The notes under the pieces were generated by a model. The model saw only the letters and a list, made by a program, of their open reading frames with translations. It was not told the origin of the DNA and did not search any database. Source: an uncultured Bacteroidia bacterium (lineage in GTDB: Bacteria; Bacteroidota; Bacteroidia; Bacteroidales; F082). Taken from it: a stretch of 33,562 nt of DNA. Made by a program: the position numbers and the translations under genes. Shown here piece by piece: positions 1-8,722 of this stretch. Within the stretch, counting starts at the first letter, position 1; every line of letters starts with the position of its first letter. The DNA lies in NCBI GenBank assembly GCA_902787095.1, contig CADAFC010000023.1, forward strand, positions 1-33,562, in the 5' to 3' direction.

Positions 1-1064
1 TGACCAGCGTTGTAATGATCCCAGTCGAAATCGAAAATTCTGCCTTGACGCAACAAGTCGTCGTGACCTTTGGTGTGTGGGAATGGAGCAAAGATGGTGA
101 ACTCCGCCAGATCCAAATCTATCTCGCCAAGGAAGTCGATCAAGCGTTTTATGTCGTCTTCTGTTTGATTATCAAGGCCAAACAAGATTGTGCCTTCCAC
201 TCCGATGCCGTAGTCGTGGTAGCGTTTCACACGTTCCTTGATGTAATCCGATGTATCGTAAACGGCCTGATACACGTACCAAGCGCCTGCTTTTGATGCT
301 AAATCGAGGATTTCTGGGTCGTCTTCGATGGTATGACTGATCCATTTTTTCTTCAGTGGGGCGATGGCAGTGAACAGCTCTTTCTCCCATTCCTTGTTCT
401 GTGCCAATGAGTTATCGACGATAAACAGGCGGTTGTTATCGATACCAGCCATGTCTTCCACCACCTTGTCGACTGGACGTGGGCGGAATTTTCTGCCACC
501 GAGGTATGAGACGGCGCATGGATAGCAGCTGAAACGGCATCCTCGGCTTGCATGGAACAAATCGACCATCTGCACGCCTTTATGGTTGTACAGTTCGCGT
601 TTGTAGAGGTCGCGGCGGCAAGGTCCCACCAGCGCGATGTCAGGCTGGTTGCCCATATAGTTGTATATTTTTTTCAGACAGCCGTTCTTCCAGTCCAAGA
701 TTACCTGCTCCGAGCGGCCTTCCGACTCGCCAAGGAACACACTGTCGACGTGGTTCACCATCTCCTCGGCATGAAGCATGGTGGAGATGCCTCCAGCAAG
801 GACTTTCTTGCCGCGTTTGTGATATTCATCGGCAATTGCCCAGCCGCGTTTCACCTGTGTGGTGAGCATCATCGACAAAGCCACGAGATCGCATTCCTCA
901 TCAAAATCAATGGGTTCCACGTTCTCGTCGGTGAATGAGATGTCGACATACTCTGGCAAAGTGGCAGCAAAAGCTACCGGACCGTGAGGCGGCAAATTGA
1001 AAGTCGTCTGCCCTGGAAGCTTGTTCCACTTAGGGTAAATAAGTTTCAGCTTTATAGTGTCCAT
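1..1064 (-). CDS. B12-binding-domain radical SAM protein (C-terminus beyond the left edge)
   Basis: The frame stays open from an ATG at 1064 to the left edge, giving 354 codons with no stop, so the gene is truncated by the window. Residues about 1-130 look like the cobalamin-binding Rossmann domain of the BchE/P-methylase type (PPHGPVAFAATLP near the start, later GKKVLAGGISTMLHAEEM and FLGESEG). A canonical radical SAM cluster motif C176-R-F-S-C180-Y-P-C183 (CX3CX2C) follows, with later TIM-barrel-like segments such as VEGTILFGLDNQTEDD. Family knowledge: such proteins bind [4Fe-4S], SAM and cobalamin, and often methylate or rearrange unreactive carbons. It lies 44 bases beyond the desaturase gene, in the same direction, and has its own promoter. 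A role in tailoring the pigment is inference; the substrate cannot be read from the sequence. Confidence 0.85.
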   Translation of the reverse strand, partial: MDTIKLKLIYPKWNKLPGQTTFNLPPHGPVAFAATLPEYVDISFTDENVEPIDFDEECDLVALSMMLTTQVKRGWAIADEYHKRGKKVLAGGISTMLHAEEMVNHVDSVFLGESEGRSEQVILDWKNGCLKKIYNYMGNQPDIALVGPCRRDLYKRELYNHKGVQMVDLFHASRGCRFSCYPCAVSYLGGRKFRPRPVDKVVEDMAGIDNNRLFIVDNSLAQNKEWEKELFTAIAPLKKKWISHTIEDDPEILDLASKAGAWYVYQAVYDTSDYIKERVKRYHDYGIGVEGTILFGLDNQTEDDIKRLIDFLGEIDLDLAEFTIFAPFPHTKGHDDLLRQGRIFDFDWDHYNAG

Positions 1065-1092
1065 CAGTTAATAATAATCCTTAATTACACTA

Positions 1093-1125
1093 CAAATATA
1101 CGAAACTTTTAATTACATAAACAAA
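1093..1125 (-). promoter_or_regulatory. Bacteroidota-type promoter for the radical SAM gene
   Basis: Read on the minus strand, a TTTG -33 box (1122-1125) is followed after 21 bases by TATATTTG (1093-1100), matching the Bacteroides consensus TTTG/TAnnTTTG. The predicted start of transcription falls about 25 bases before the ATG at 1064. The -33 box overlaps the 3' end of the desaturase gene, so the radical SAM gene could be transcribed separately from the main operon. Confidence 0.6.
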
Positions 1126-4081
1126 TATTATTGATTTTTCTTACAATTTCGTTGTGTCCGACGATGGCTTCGGCCGTCTCGATGGCTGTGATCGACACTC
1201 CGCAGAATCCATGGATGTTGACATTCTGTCCTGTGAGGAAAAGGTTCTTAACCTTAGTAAACACTGACATCTGCGAAAGCATGAGGTCGTTGCTGTCCTT
1301 CTGAAATCCGTAGTTTGAGCCTTCTTTGTTGCCGTAGAAATCGCGGATGGTGAGAGGAGAGGAGGCAAACGAAAACTCAATGCCGCTGCGGATATCCGGA
1401 TATATCTTCTCCACAAGGTTAAGCAGTTTTTCTGTCATTGCTTGTTTCCAAGTCTCATAATCCTCGCCACGATGCCCCGTTCGGGTGTCTTCCCATTTTT
1501 TCACCTGCTCAAATTCCATCGGACTTATGATAATCATCGTCTTCGCAAACTTGTCCTGATTCTCGACAGGCGGTGTCACGCACATAAATTGATTTGGCCA
1601 ATCTTTCTGATTATCAATGTAAAAGCACGGATGATTGACATATTTAAAAGCCTTGTCCTTGAATTTGATATAGACTTTGAAACTCGACGTTGACTCGGGA
1701 ATCGAATGGATTCTTTTCTTGAAAGCTGTCGGAAATGCGTTCTCGGAGATGACTTTCAGTAGCACGTCAGGATGCACATCTGAGATGTAACTGTCGGCGT
1801 GATAAGTGTTGCCTTTTTTAGTTAAAACGTCTGTAACTAAATGATTATCAACGTTTATCTTGACTACTTCCTCGTTTGCTATGACTTTGCCGCCACCGTT
1901 TTCAATCACCTCTTTCAGCAAATCGGCCATCTGTTGGCTGCCTCCAGCAAACTGGAACGTGCCGTTGATGTGCAAAACACTAAGCAAAGCATTCAAAAAC
2001 GCAGGGGTCATGCCTTCCACGCCACCGAACAGCGGGCTCAGATAACTCAACAATCGTTTTAACTTTGGATTGCTTATATATCTGTCAATCAATGAGTTAT
2101 ATGGCATTAGAAAGTCTTGACTCAAGGTTGAGAAATTAGGCTCGGCAGAGCTTTCGCGCAAATAGAAAAGATCTTCTTCTTGCGATAACTCAAACAATTT
2201 TTCAATGTAATTCCTGATGTTTTCAGCCTCTTCTGGGAAGATTTTTGAAAGATAATTTATCAGGTTTTCCTTGCCTTTCGGAAGATTATAGGTAGCATTG
2301 TCTTCAGCTATCGTCACTACATCCGAAGCGTTGGCATCTGTTGGAACAAGATGAAGTTTTGATGTAATGTCAAGATAATCAAATATTTGCTTGAGGTTTC
2401 CGCCTTCGCTGAAGCCTCCGAAAATGTGCATTCCTGTCGGGAACTCCACATTATGCCTGTAAAATGACTGTAAACCACCTCCTATGATGCCGTTTTTCTC
2501 TAACACCGTGACTTTATAGCCTTCTTTGGTGAGCAAAGCGCCTGTCACGAGGGCGCCCAGACCGCCTCCGATGATGAGTGTGGTTTTGCGATTAGCTTCA
2601 ATCATCTGTCGTTTAACCTCTTGTTCGCCAATGAGTTGCGAGCAAACTGTCATAGTCCCGACGAGCACTCCTAACATGCCGTGTGAGTTGATGTTTTGCC
2701 CCACAAGCAGCAGGTTAGGCACCTTGGTTTTGTACGATACACGCCCGGTGATGCCTTTGTTCACATCTTTAGCAAGTCCGTAAATTGAACCGTCTGGCGT
2801 CAAGGTGTAGTCACGATAGGTGAGTGGCGTAGCTGCATGGTAATCAGCGATTTTATCGCGCAAGCCGGGGAAATCTTTCTCCACAACGTCGAGCAGTCGC
2901 TCCGCCATCTCTTGCTTAAAGCGTTCATAATCAACGCCTCTGTGACAGATGGCGGTGTCTTTCCACTTGGCCAATGCCTCCATTGACATGTATGACAGAA
3001 TCACACCGCTTTTTGCGAATGCAGGCGTTTTTTCATGACAATGATGCATATAAAGATACCCTTGAGGCCATTTGTCATCCACTTTACCCGTCATTTCCCA
3101 TGGCGTAACCGATTGAAAACCATAGAAATTGGAATTCAGATAAGGCATTTCACCATCTTTGAAATGCAGATAAAGTGAGAATACAGACGATGTGTTTTGA
3201 ATATCTCTGATTCTCGTTTTGTATGCCTCGTTGAAGACCGCATCATCAACTAAATCAATTAGTTGCTTTGGGTTGATATCTGAAATGACGACATCGGCAG
3301 CATGAAACTTGCCATCTTCAGTAATGACTCCAGTCGCAGTCTTGTTCTCAACCACTATTTTCGTCACTTTTTGACGGGTTAAAACATGTCCGCCGTGACT
3401 TAAAAGCACGTCAGTCAATGACTTAGCGATGGTATCGCTGCCTCCGACTATGCGATATGCGCCGTTGTTATAGAAATCGAAGATGAAAGCGTGCACTGCA
3501 AAAGGTGTCTTGTTGCGTTCAGCCGAGTAAAGCGACAGGTTGCCGACCAACACGTCACGTAACAAAGGGTCGGTTATGGTCTCGTCAAGGATCTCGTTTA
3601 AACTCTTGAATAACAAATCGTTACCTTTCAAAAGCGTCTCGTCGTCGATGAATTTTAAGTCACGAAAAGGCGATAACGAAGCTACTTCACTCACAAGCTC
3701 GCAGTAACGCTCCAGGTTTTTTCTTTGATTTGGGAAACGCTCCGAAAAATGCTCTATGAAAGCCTCCCGACCATTCGGAAAGGCAAATCTCTCGCCATTC
3801 AAGCAAACGATGTCGTAAGAATCTTTGTCGAGGCTGTTGACAATGATTTTGTCTTTGATTTCCAAATAGTTAAGGTAGTTCGAGAGTATCTGCCCGTCGT
3901 CAAGACTGCCGATGAAATGCATGCCGGTCTCGAACTTCGCACCATCACGTTGGAAGCATTGCAGGCAACCTCCAATTTGATTGGCCTGCTCCAAAACAGT
4001 CACGTCATAGCCGTTTTTGGCTAAGATGACACCTGTTGACAAGCCACCCAATCCGCTTCCTATGATGATGCATTTTTTCAT
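1109..4081 (-). CDS. Tandem-fused CrtI/phytoene-desaturase-like FAD oxidoreductase (two full copies)
   Basis: 990 residues made of two complete NAD(P)/FAD-dependent oxidoreductase units of about 495 residues, roughly twice the usual family length. Each half opens with a dinucleotide-binding GxGxxG fingerprint (CIIIGSGLGGLSTG at residue 4; TLIIGGGLGALVTG at about 500). Each ends with a CrtI-type C-terminal FAD motif (LLVGQNINSHGMLGVLVG; LFLTGQNVNIHGFCGV). The halves join at about residue 493 with no obvious linker. The ATG overlaps the stop of the MMPL gene by 4 bases, so translation is probably coupled. It is the last gene of the pigment operon. Family members oxidise or isomerise polyenes and carotenoid-like chains. 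Here I infer action on the aryl polyene, but the reaction is unknown. Whether both halves are active cannot be told from sequence. Confidence 0.85.
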   Translation of the reverse strand: MKKCIIIGSGLGGLSTGVILAKNGYDVTVLEQANQIGGCLQCFQRDGAKFETGMHFIGSLDDGQILSNYLNYLEIKDKIIVNSLDKDSYDIVCLNGERFAFPNGREAFIEHFSERFPNQRKNLERYCELVSEVASLSPFRDLKFIDDETLLKGNDLLFKSLNEILDETITDPLLRDVLVGNLSLYSAERNKTPFAVHAFIFDFYNNGAYRIVGGSDTIAKSLTDVLLSHGGHVLTRQKVTKIVVENKTATGVITEDGKFHAADVVISDINPKQLIDLVDDAVFNEAYKTRIRDIQNTSSVFSLYLHFKDGEMPYLNSNFYGFQSVTPWEMTGKVDDKWPQGYLYMHHCHEKTPAFAKSGVILSYMSMEALAKWKDTAICHRGVDYERFKQEMAERLLDVVEKDFPGLRDKIADYHAATPLTYRDYTLTPDGSIYGLAKDVNKGITGRVSYKTKVPNLLLVGQNINSHGMLGVLVGTMTVCSQLIGEQEVKRQMIEANRKTTLIIGGGLGALVTGALLTKEGYKVTVLEKNGIIGGGLQSFYRHNVEFPTGMHIFGGFSEGGNLKQIFDYLDITSKLHLVPTDANASDVVTIAEDNATYNLPKGKENLINYLSKIFPEEAENIRNYIEKLFELSQEEDLFYLRESSAEPNFSTLSQDFLMPYNSLIDRYISNPKLKRLLSYLSPLFGGVEGMTPAFLNALLSVLHINGTFQFAGGSQQMADLLKEVIENGGGKVIANEEVVKINVDNHLVTDVLTKKGNTYHADSYISDVHPDVLLKVISENAFPTAFKKRIHSIPESTSSFKVYIKFKDKAFKYVNHPCFYIDNQKDWPNQFMCVTPPVENQDKFAKTMIIISPMEFEQVKKWEDTRTGHRGEDYETWKQAMTEKLLNLVEKIYPDIRSGIEFSFASSPLTIRDFYGNKEGSNYGFQKDSNDLMLSQMSVFTKVKNLFLTGQNVNIHGFCGVSITAIETAEAIVGHNEIVRKINNICLCN

Positions 4082-7000
4082 CTTATAAACGATTGATAAT
4101 CAAGTATATATTCGTATTTTGGCAAGTATTTTTCGTCTTTTACAAAGCACAAATTGTCGGGGATATTGGTACAATGCGAGGCGATAAGGTATTTATCCTC
4201 GTCGGCCTCGAAAGCGTAAACTATGGTCTCGTGATGCACCATTGCAAACACCCACGCCAGCTCTCCGTAACCGCTGTTTGTGATGATTATCTTATTGTAA
4301 TTCAATGCGTTAATCTCTTTTGCGTGTGCTTTTATCTTCTTCAGATTGGCTCTGACAGCACGTTCCACCTCGTTGCCTTTGTAAATGTATTTGTATCTGA
4401 CGTAAGGCAAAACGTATTCCGTGTCCTCGTATATTTTTCTAAGTTCTTCATAATGAGTGATATAGAACTCGTGATAATACGATGTCAGAGCGCGTGTCTC
4501 CATGTTTTTCACCTCTTCGGAAGGCATGCGTTTCCCAATTTCAACATGAATCTGGCCTTCTCGAAGCACGAAGTCGTTCTTTGGCATCACGTCATGAACG
4601 CCATGGATGAAGATTGGCAAAATGTCGATATTCAACGCCTGTGCCAACTGGAAGGCGCCTTTGTGGAAACGGATGATTTCGCCTGTCACCGAGCGTGTGC
4701 CTTCCGGGAAAACGACGACGGAATAGCCACGTTTTACAAGGCTTTGCAAGCGTTCAACATTCTTGTCGTAGCCGTCAGAGACAGGATAAAACTCCGCAAA
4801 ACGGATTATGACACCGTAAATAGGGTTACGCCACACCCAGTCGGTGGTCAAAAGCACCACTTTCGGATGTAACATCATGACATACAATAAGTCCAGATGC
4901 GACTGGTGGTTCGCGATGATGACAGATGGTTTTTCGAAGGTCTCGCCATACTTGTTTTCAAGATGGTATTTGACGCCAGGCAACAGCTTCAATGCAAGTC
5001 GCATGAAACCGCATATCATCTGGTGATAACGATAGCGTTTGTTCTTAGTGCGAGGCCATAACACAATGTAAATCAACGTCAAAGGAGTGACTATGACGAA
5101 TGCCGCGATGAAGAAGACAATCAGCATCATTATGGTGTAGATGATGCGTTTCAGTGTCAGAGGCACCTCGCGAAGCTGGCCTTTTTTCTTGGTGAGCCAG
5201 CCGAAAACGATAGGTGGGATGTAACACGCCATGAAAACTACCGTCGCCATGCCGATGATTGCCACTTCAGCAAGTGATTTCATTGCCGGATGTTTGGCGA
5301 AAATGAGCGTTCCGATGCCGATGAACATCAGAATTCCTGACAGAATCACGCTGTTGCGGTAGTTTTTCAGCATTTTTTTGCCGTAAGCGTACTCGTAAAG
5401 CAAGCCTTCAGTGATAAATATGGTGTAGTCGTCGCCCTGACCGAAGATGAACGTCGCCAAGATTATGTTTACAATGTTGAACTGCAAGCCGGTTAAGTCC
5501 ATGATTCCCAATATCCAAGCCCATCCGACGGAGAGTGGCAGGAACGCTAAAAGTGACAGCTCCAAGCGGCCAAACGACAAACAGAGGAAGAAGAAAACCA
5601 CAATGCTGCAGACGTACAGAATGTAGTCGAAGTCATCAGATAGCGCATTCACAAGGTTACTGCCCACATCGCTGATACTGAACGCATACAAGGCTCCGGA
5701 ACTTGCCGAAGGGCCAATCATATCCCTTATCTGTCGTTTCACTGATTCCACCTCATCGACCGGCACCCGAACAAAGTTCACTATTCTCGTCAAAGTGTCA
5801 TGTTGTATAGTGTAAGCCTTGCACAACTCCGCCAAGGCTCCCATCTCGTCTGCCGACTTTGTAATATATTGTTTTTCAATATTTTGCGTGAAAGTTGCAA
5901 AGGCATTAGCTGTAAATCCGACTTTTAGGGCTTCTGTTTCTACGGTTTCTGCTATTTCAGCGTGTCTCTCCCAGAAATCAGCCCATTTTTCAAGCGAATG
6001 TTGCTGTTTTTCAATAGAAGGAAGCAGGCCGTATGGACCTGATATAGAGCATTGTGAGTTCTCTAAATTATCTGAGAGCCTCATTATCTCTTCGTTGTTT
6101 TTCAAAGCTTTTTGTATGTCAGCTCCTTCCGAAACCACATAAACCAGATCCGTCTCGCCTTCATTAATCAGCGACTCACTCAAAACAGCCAGATCTTCTT
6201 TCTGCTGCTCAGTCATGTAGTTGATGTTGTGCAAGTCGGAATCGAACGATGTGTTTTGACTGAAATAGCTGAGTATCAATGTGATAGCTACCAAAGGCCA
6301 GAAAGCGTAAAGCTTGATTGTTCTCCATTTTTCGGATGGTTCCTTGCCATTGTCGACGAAAAGTTTGTGAGTCTTCTTAGGTGAAACGGCAAACAGAGGC
6401 AGAAACACCATCACGAAAAGGATTGTGCCAACAAGCATCAGGGCACCGAAAAGTCCCAAGTCGTGCATTGCCTCAGCTTTCACGAAGATGAGACAGGCAA
6501 ATGCCGCCACCGTGGTGATGTTGCCGATGACGAGAGGCTGTATCACGTCTTTCAACGCTTCGCGTTTGTTCGGCTCCTGTTTTATGTGGTCGAGATAATG
6601 CAGTGGGTAATTCACGGCAATGCCAACAATCACTGAGCCTATACCAACAACGATGATGGAGATGCTGGTCTTGAACAACGCTATCACAGCCAAGGCGAAA
6701 ATCCAGCCGAAGAGGATGGAGATGCCCAGCCACATAAGGTTGCGTTTGCGAGCCATTGTAAACATCAAGATGCTGAAAATAAACACTATAGCAAGCGAGA
6801 TAGACAAGAAACTGTCTTTTTTGACTTGTTGAGCGTTAGTGACAGCTATTGTAGGTGCTCCTACAGCAGAAATCTTCACGTTTTGATGGCACTCTGACGT
6901 CCTTTTGATGACATTATCCATCAAAGTGACTAAAACAGCATTGTTTTTGGTGTCATTTCCCGAGAAAGGGGAGGAGAAGAACGCAAAAGCTTTGTCGCCG

Positions 7001-7611
7001 GCTTCATTGAAAAGATAATCATCTTCAATGCGATAGCCTTCAGTGGCATTCAGAGCATTAAGTCTTTGAAGCGTAGGCGAATATAGATTCAGCGGGTCGG
7101 CCTGTATGCCTTCCACCACAAAACTTGCAGTCGGGAATGCCAATATCCGCTTGATGTTTGCCATGCAGGTGGCAACGTAATCAGGCCCGGCAAGCAACGA
7201 ATCCATGCGCCGATAATCATCGTCAGTCAAAAACAAAGGCTGGTTTTCCCTGATGAAATCGATGGCATTGAATACCAAACCATCGTCGATTTTACAGCGT
7301 AAGTCGTTGACTAATAATGCTGTATCAAGTTTTTGCCAATTGGATTCAAAATCATCCATGGCGTCAATAATATCGTCCATGTCGTTGCCCGAAAAGATGA
7401 CCGTTATCTGTCCTTGGTTGCTCAAATCGTCGTAAACCGAGGTGTAACGCTCCTTTTCTGGGTCGGAAGGCAAAAAGTCGGCGATGTTTTCCTTATAGTC
7501 CAACCTTAATGCCGAAAAGACGCATAAGGCAATGATTATCAGTAAGATAACTGCTGAGAAAGCCTTTCTTTTCGACAGGTAATCGTATATTTTTAGGAAA
7601 AACTTAGTCAT
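4078..7611 (-). CDS. MMPL/RND-type exporter fused to PlsC-like acyltransferase and a Rossmann-like tail
   Basis: 1177 residues. Part one (about 1-820) is an RND/MMPL permease: an N-terminal membrane helix at about 15-35, a periplasmic loop, a helix bundle at about 270-415, a second loop, and another bundle at about 655-805 containing FGQGDDYTIFITEG. After a hydrophobic hairpin (about 825-850) comes a PlsC/LPLAT acyltransferase with the HX4D catalytic motif H902-QSHL-D907 and FPEGTR at 968-973. The last 70 or so residues (IIITNSGYGELAWVFAM around 1109-1120, then FEADEDKYLIASHC) look like the SAM-binding start of a class I methyltransferase, probably incomplete. MMPL proteins are standard in aryl polyene and flexirubin clusters, where they are thought to move the lipid-linked pigment across the inner membrane. 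The start has a strong GGAGG site 4 bases upstream and overlaps the glycosyltransferase gene by 8 bases. Confidence 0.88.
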   Translation of the reverse strand: MTKFFLKIYDYLSKRKAFSAVILLIIIALCVFSALRLDYKENIADFLPSDPEKERYTSVYDDLSNQGQITVIFSGNDMDDIIDAMDDFESNWQKLDTALLVNDLRCKIDDGLVFNAIDFIRENQPLFLTDDDYRRMDSLLAGPDYVATCMANIKRILAFPTASFVVEGIQADPLNLYSPTLQRLNALNATEGYRIEDDYLFNEAGDKAFAFFSSPFSGNDTKNNAVLVTLMDNVIKRTSECHQNVKISAVGAPTIAVTNAQQVKKDSFLSISLAIVFIFSILMFTMARKRNLMWLGISILFGWIFALAVIALFKTSISIIVVGIGSVIVGIAVNYPLHYLDHIKQEPNKREALKDVIQPLVIGNITTVAAFACLIFVKAEAMHDLGLFGALMLVGTILFVMVFLPLFAVSPKKTHKLFVDNGKEPSEKWRTIKLYAFWPLVAITLILSYFSQNTSFDSDLHNINYMTEQQKEDLAVLSESLINEGETDLVYVVSEGADIQKALKNNEEIMRLSDNLENSQCSISGPYGLLPSIEKQQHSLEKWADFWERHAEIAETVETEALKVGFTANAFATFTQNIEKQYITKSADEMGALAELCKAYTIQHDTLTRIVNFVRVPVDEVESVKRQIRDMIGPSASSGALYAFSISDVGSNLVNALSDDFDYILYVCSIVVFFFLCLSFGRLELSLLAFLPLSVGWAWILGIMDLTGLQFNIVNIILATFIFGQGDDYTIFITEGLLYEYAYGKKMLKNYRNSVILSGILMFIGIGTLIFAKHPAMKSLAEVAIIGMATVVFMACYIPPIVFGWLTKKKGQLREVPLTLKRIIYTIMMLIVFFIAAFVIVTPLTLIYIVLWPRTKNKRYRYHQMICGFMRLALKLLPGVKYHLENKYGETFEKPSVIIANHQSHLDLLYVMMLHPKVVLLTTDWVWRNPIYGVIIRFAEFYPVSDGYDKNVERLQSLVKRGYSVVVFPEGTRSVTGEIIRFHKGAFQLAQALNIDILPIFIHGVHDVMPKNDFVLREGQIHVEIGKRMPSEEVKNMETRALTSYYHEFYITHYEELRKIYEDTEYVLPYVRYKYIYKGNEVERAVRANLKKIKAHAKEINALNYNKIIITNSGYGELAWVFAMVHHETIVYAFEADEDKYLIASHCTNIPDNLCFVKDEKYLPKYEYILDYQSFIR

Positions 7612-8356
7612 GTTGCCTCCTCGCTCTTCTGATTAGTCTTGAAGGCAACCCATAAAACACCGCCATAATGCACAAAAACGTGTTTAACACGCTGATTCTG
7701 AAGAAGTCCCAAAATGGGCGAAAGTGTGTGACGCGTTCTTCTGCTTTCGGATAAAACACATTAATCTTAATAGGTATCAAATCGACACCTCGCCAAGCGG
7801 CGCCAACCAACAGTTCAAGTTCTGCCTCGTATCGTGATGTCAAAAGATTCAGATTTGGCAGATTATTCAGGGGATAAAGACGATATCCAGTCTGCGTGTC
7901 GGGCAGCTTGACCCCCGTCTGAATCTTGAACCAGAAGTTTGAAAACTTGTTCGCGAAAGTGTTTTTACCTGGCATATTCTCCTCGTTGAGGTTGCGACTT
8001 CCAATGATTAAAGCATCCGGATGCTGTTTCAACGCATTGATAAACAAAGAAATATCTTCAGGATAATGTTGCCCGTCGGAGTCGATTGTTATAGCAAAAC
8101 CAAAGCCGAGCGCCTTGGCTTTCTCTAAACCTTTTTTCAAAGCATAGCCTTTGCCGCGATTTTTGCCATAAGCGACAACCGTGATTTTATCCCCAAACGA
8201 CGCTAAAATATCGGCGGAAGTGTCTGTGCATCCGTCGTTTACGACAATGACATCATTGCAGAACTGCATAACGCGTTCCACAACGTCACGCAATGTGCCG
8301 TCGTTGTTGTAAGTCGGCATCACCACGCAGATTCTTGATGTCTTAGAGTCGTACAT
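7604..8356 (-). CDS. Family 2 glycosyltransferase (dolichyl-phosphate-mannose-synthase-like)
   Basis: 250 residues with a GT-A fold of GT2 type: RICVVMPTYNNDGTLRDVV at the N-terminus, IVVNDGCTDTS for nucleotide binding, and a DxD-like TIDSDGQHYPED. Near the C-terminus is one hydrophobic stretch (ISVLNTFLCIMAVFYG) followed by basic residues, suggesting membrane attachment. The ATG overlaps the end of the upstream dehydratase gene by 14 bases. GT2 enzymes occur regularly in aryl polyene clusters. I infer that it builds or decorates the lipid or sugar acceptor to which the pigment is attached; the donor sugar cannot be deduced. Confidence 0.88.
   Translation of the reverse strand: MYDSKTSRICVVMPTYNNDGTLRDVVERVMQFCNDVIVVNDGCTDTSADILASFGDKITVVAYGKNRGKGYALKKGLEKAKALGFGFAITIDSDGQHYPEDISLFINALKQHPDALIIGSRNLNEENMPGKNTFANKFSNFWFKIQTGVKLPDTQTGYRLYPLNNLPNLNLLTSRYEAELELLVGAAWRGVDLIPIKINVFYPKAEERVTHFRPFWDFFRISVLNTFLCIMAVFYGLPSRLIRRARRQHD
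7616..7622 (-). promoter_or_regulatory. Strong Shine-Dalgarno site of the MMPL fusion gene
   Basis: On the minus strand GAGGAGG lies 4 bases before the ATG at 7611, inside the 3' end of the glycosyltransferase gene. It supports this start. Such a strong site is unusual for a Bacteroidota-type genome. Confidence 0.6.
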
Positions 8357-8720
8357 AACTGAAAATCAATGAGATTTTTGCATAAGCAGTAGTATCGTCG
8401 CTGACGACCACTTGAGACTTGCAGCCGTTTTCATCCTCGACGATATTTGAAAAGCTGTATTTTATCTTTTTTCCTTTTTCAGGGATGATGACTGACAGAA
8501 ATTTGACGTTTTTCACAGTCTTCAGAAAGAGTTTGCGGTTGAGTTTCTGCTCAAGCAATTCTCCGGCAGTCTGAATGATGCAAACGCCAGGTGTTATTGG
8601 GTTTTCTGGAAAATGCGCCTTGTAGATGAAGTGCGATGGATTGGTTAGCAGATCTGCCTCAAAGCCGTTTTCATTCTCGCGAAAAGCCTCAAAAGTGAAG
8701 AAATCGTCAGTCAGTTTCAT
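8343..8720 (-). CDS. Hotdog-fold 3-hydroxyacyl-ACP dehydratase (FabZ/ApeI-like)
   Basis: 125 residues. The core motif HFPENPITPGVCIIQTAGELLE is typical of FabZ/FabA-like dehydratases, with H36 as the likely catalytic histidine and E54 near the partner acidic position. I chose the ATG at 8720 because GGGAGG sits 7 bases upstream; a TTG 15 bases further up would swallow that site. The start is 2 bases after the stop of the LolA-like gene. In the pathway it would remove water from the 3-hydroxyacyl-ACP after each ketoreduction. With no enoyl reductase in the cluster, the double bonds would remain and form the conjugated polyene. Confidence 0.85.
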   Translation of the reverse strand: MKLTDDFFTFEAFRENENGFEADLLTNPSHFIYKAHFPENPITPGVCIIQTAGELLEQKLNRKLFLKTVKNVKFLSVIIPEKGKKIKYSFSNIVEDENGCKSQVVVSDDTTAYAKISLIFSYVRL

Positions 8721-8722
8721 GG

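Noticed and set aside
4093..4872. 259-codon open frame on the plus strand
   Set aside because: It lies wholly antisense to the PlsC part of the MMPL fusion, whose catalytic motifs are clear; its own translation has no recognisable domain.
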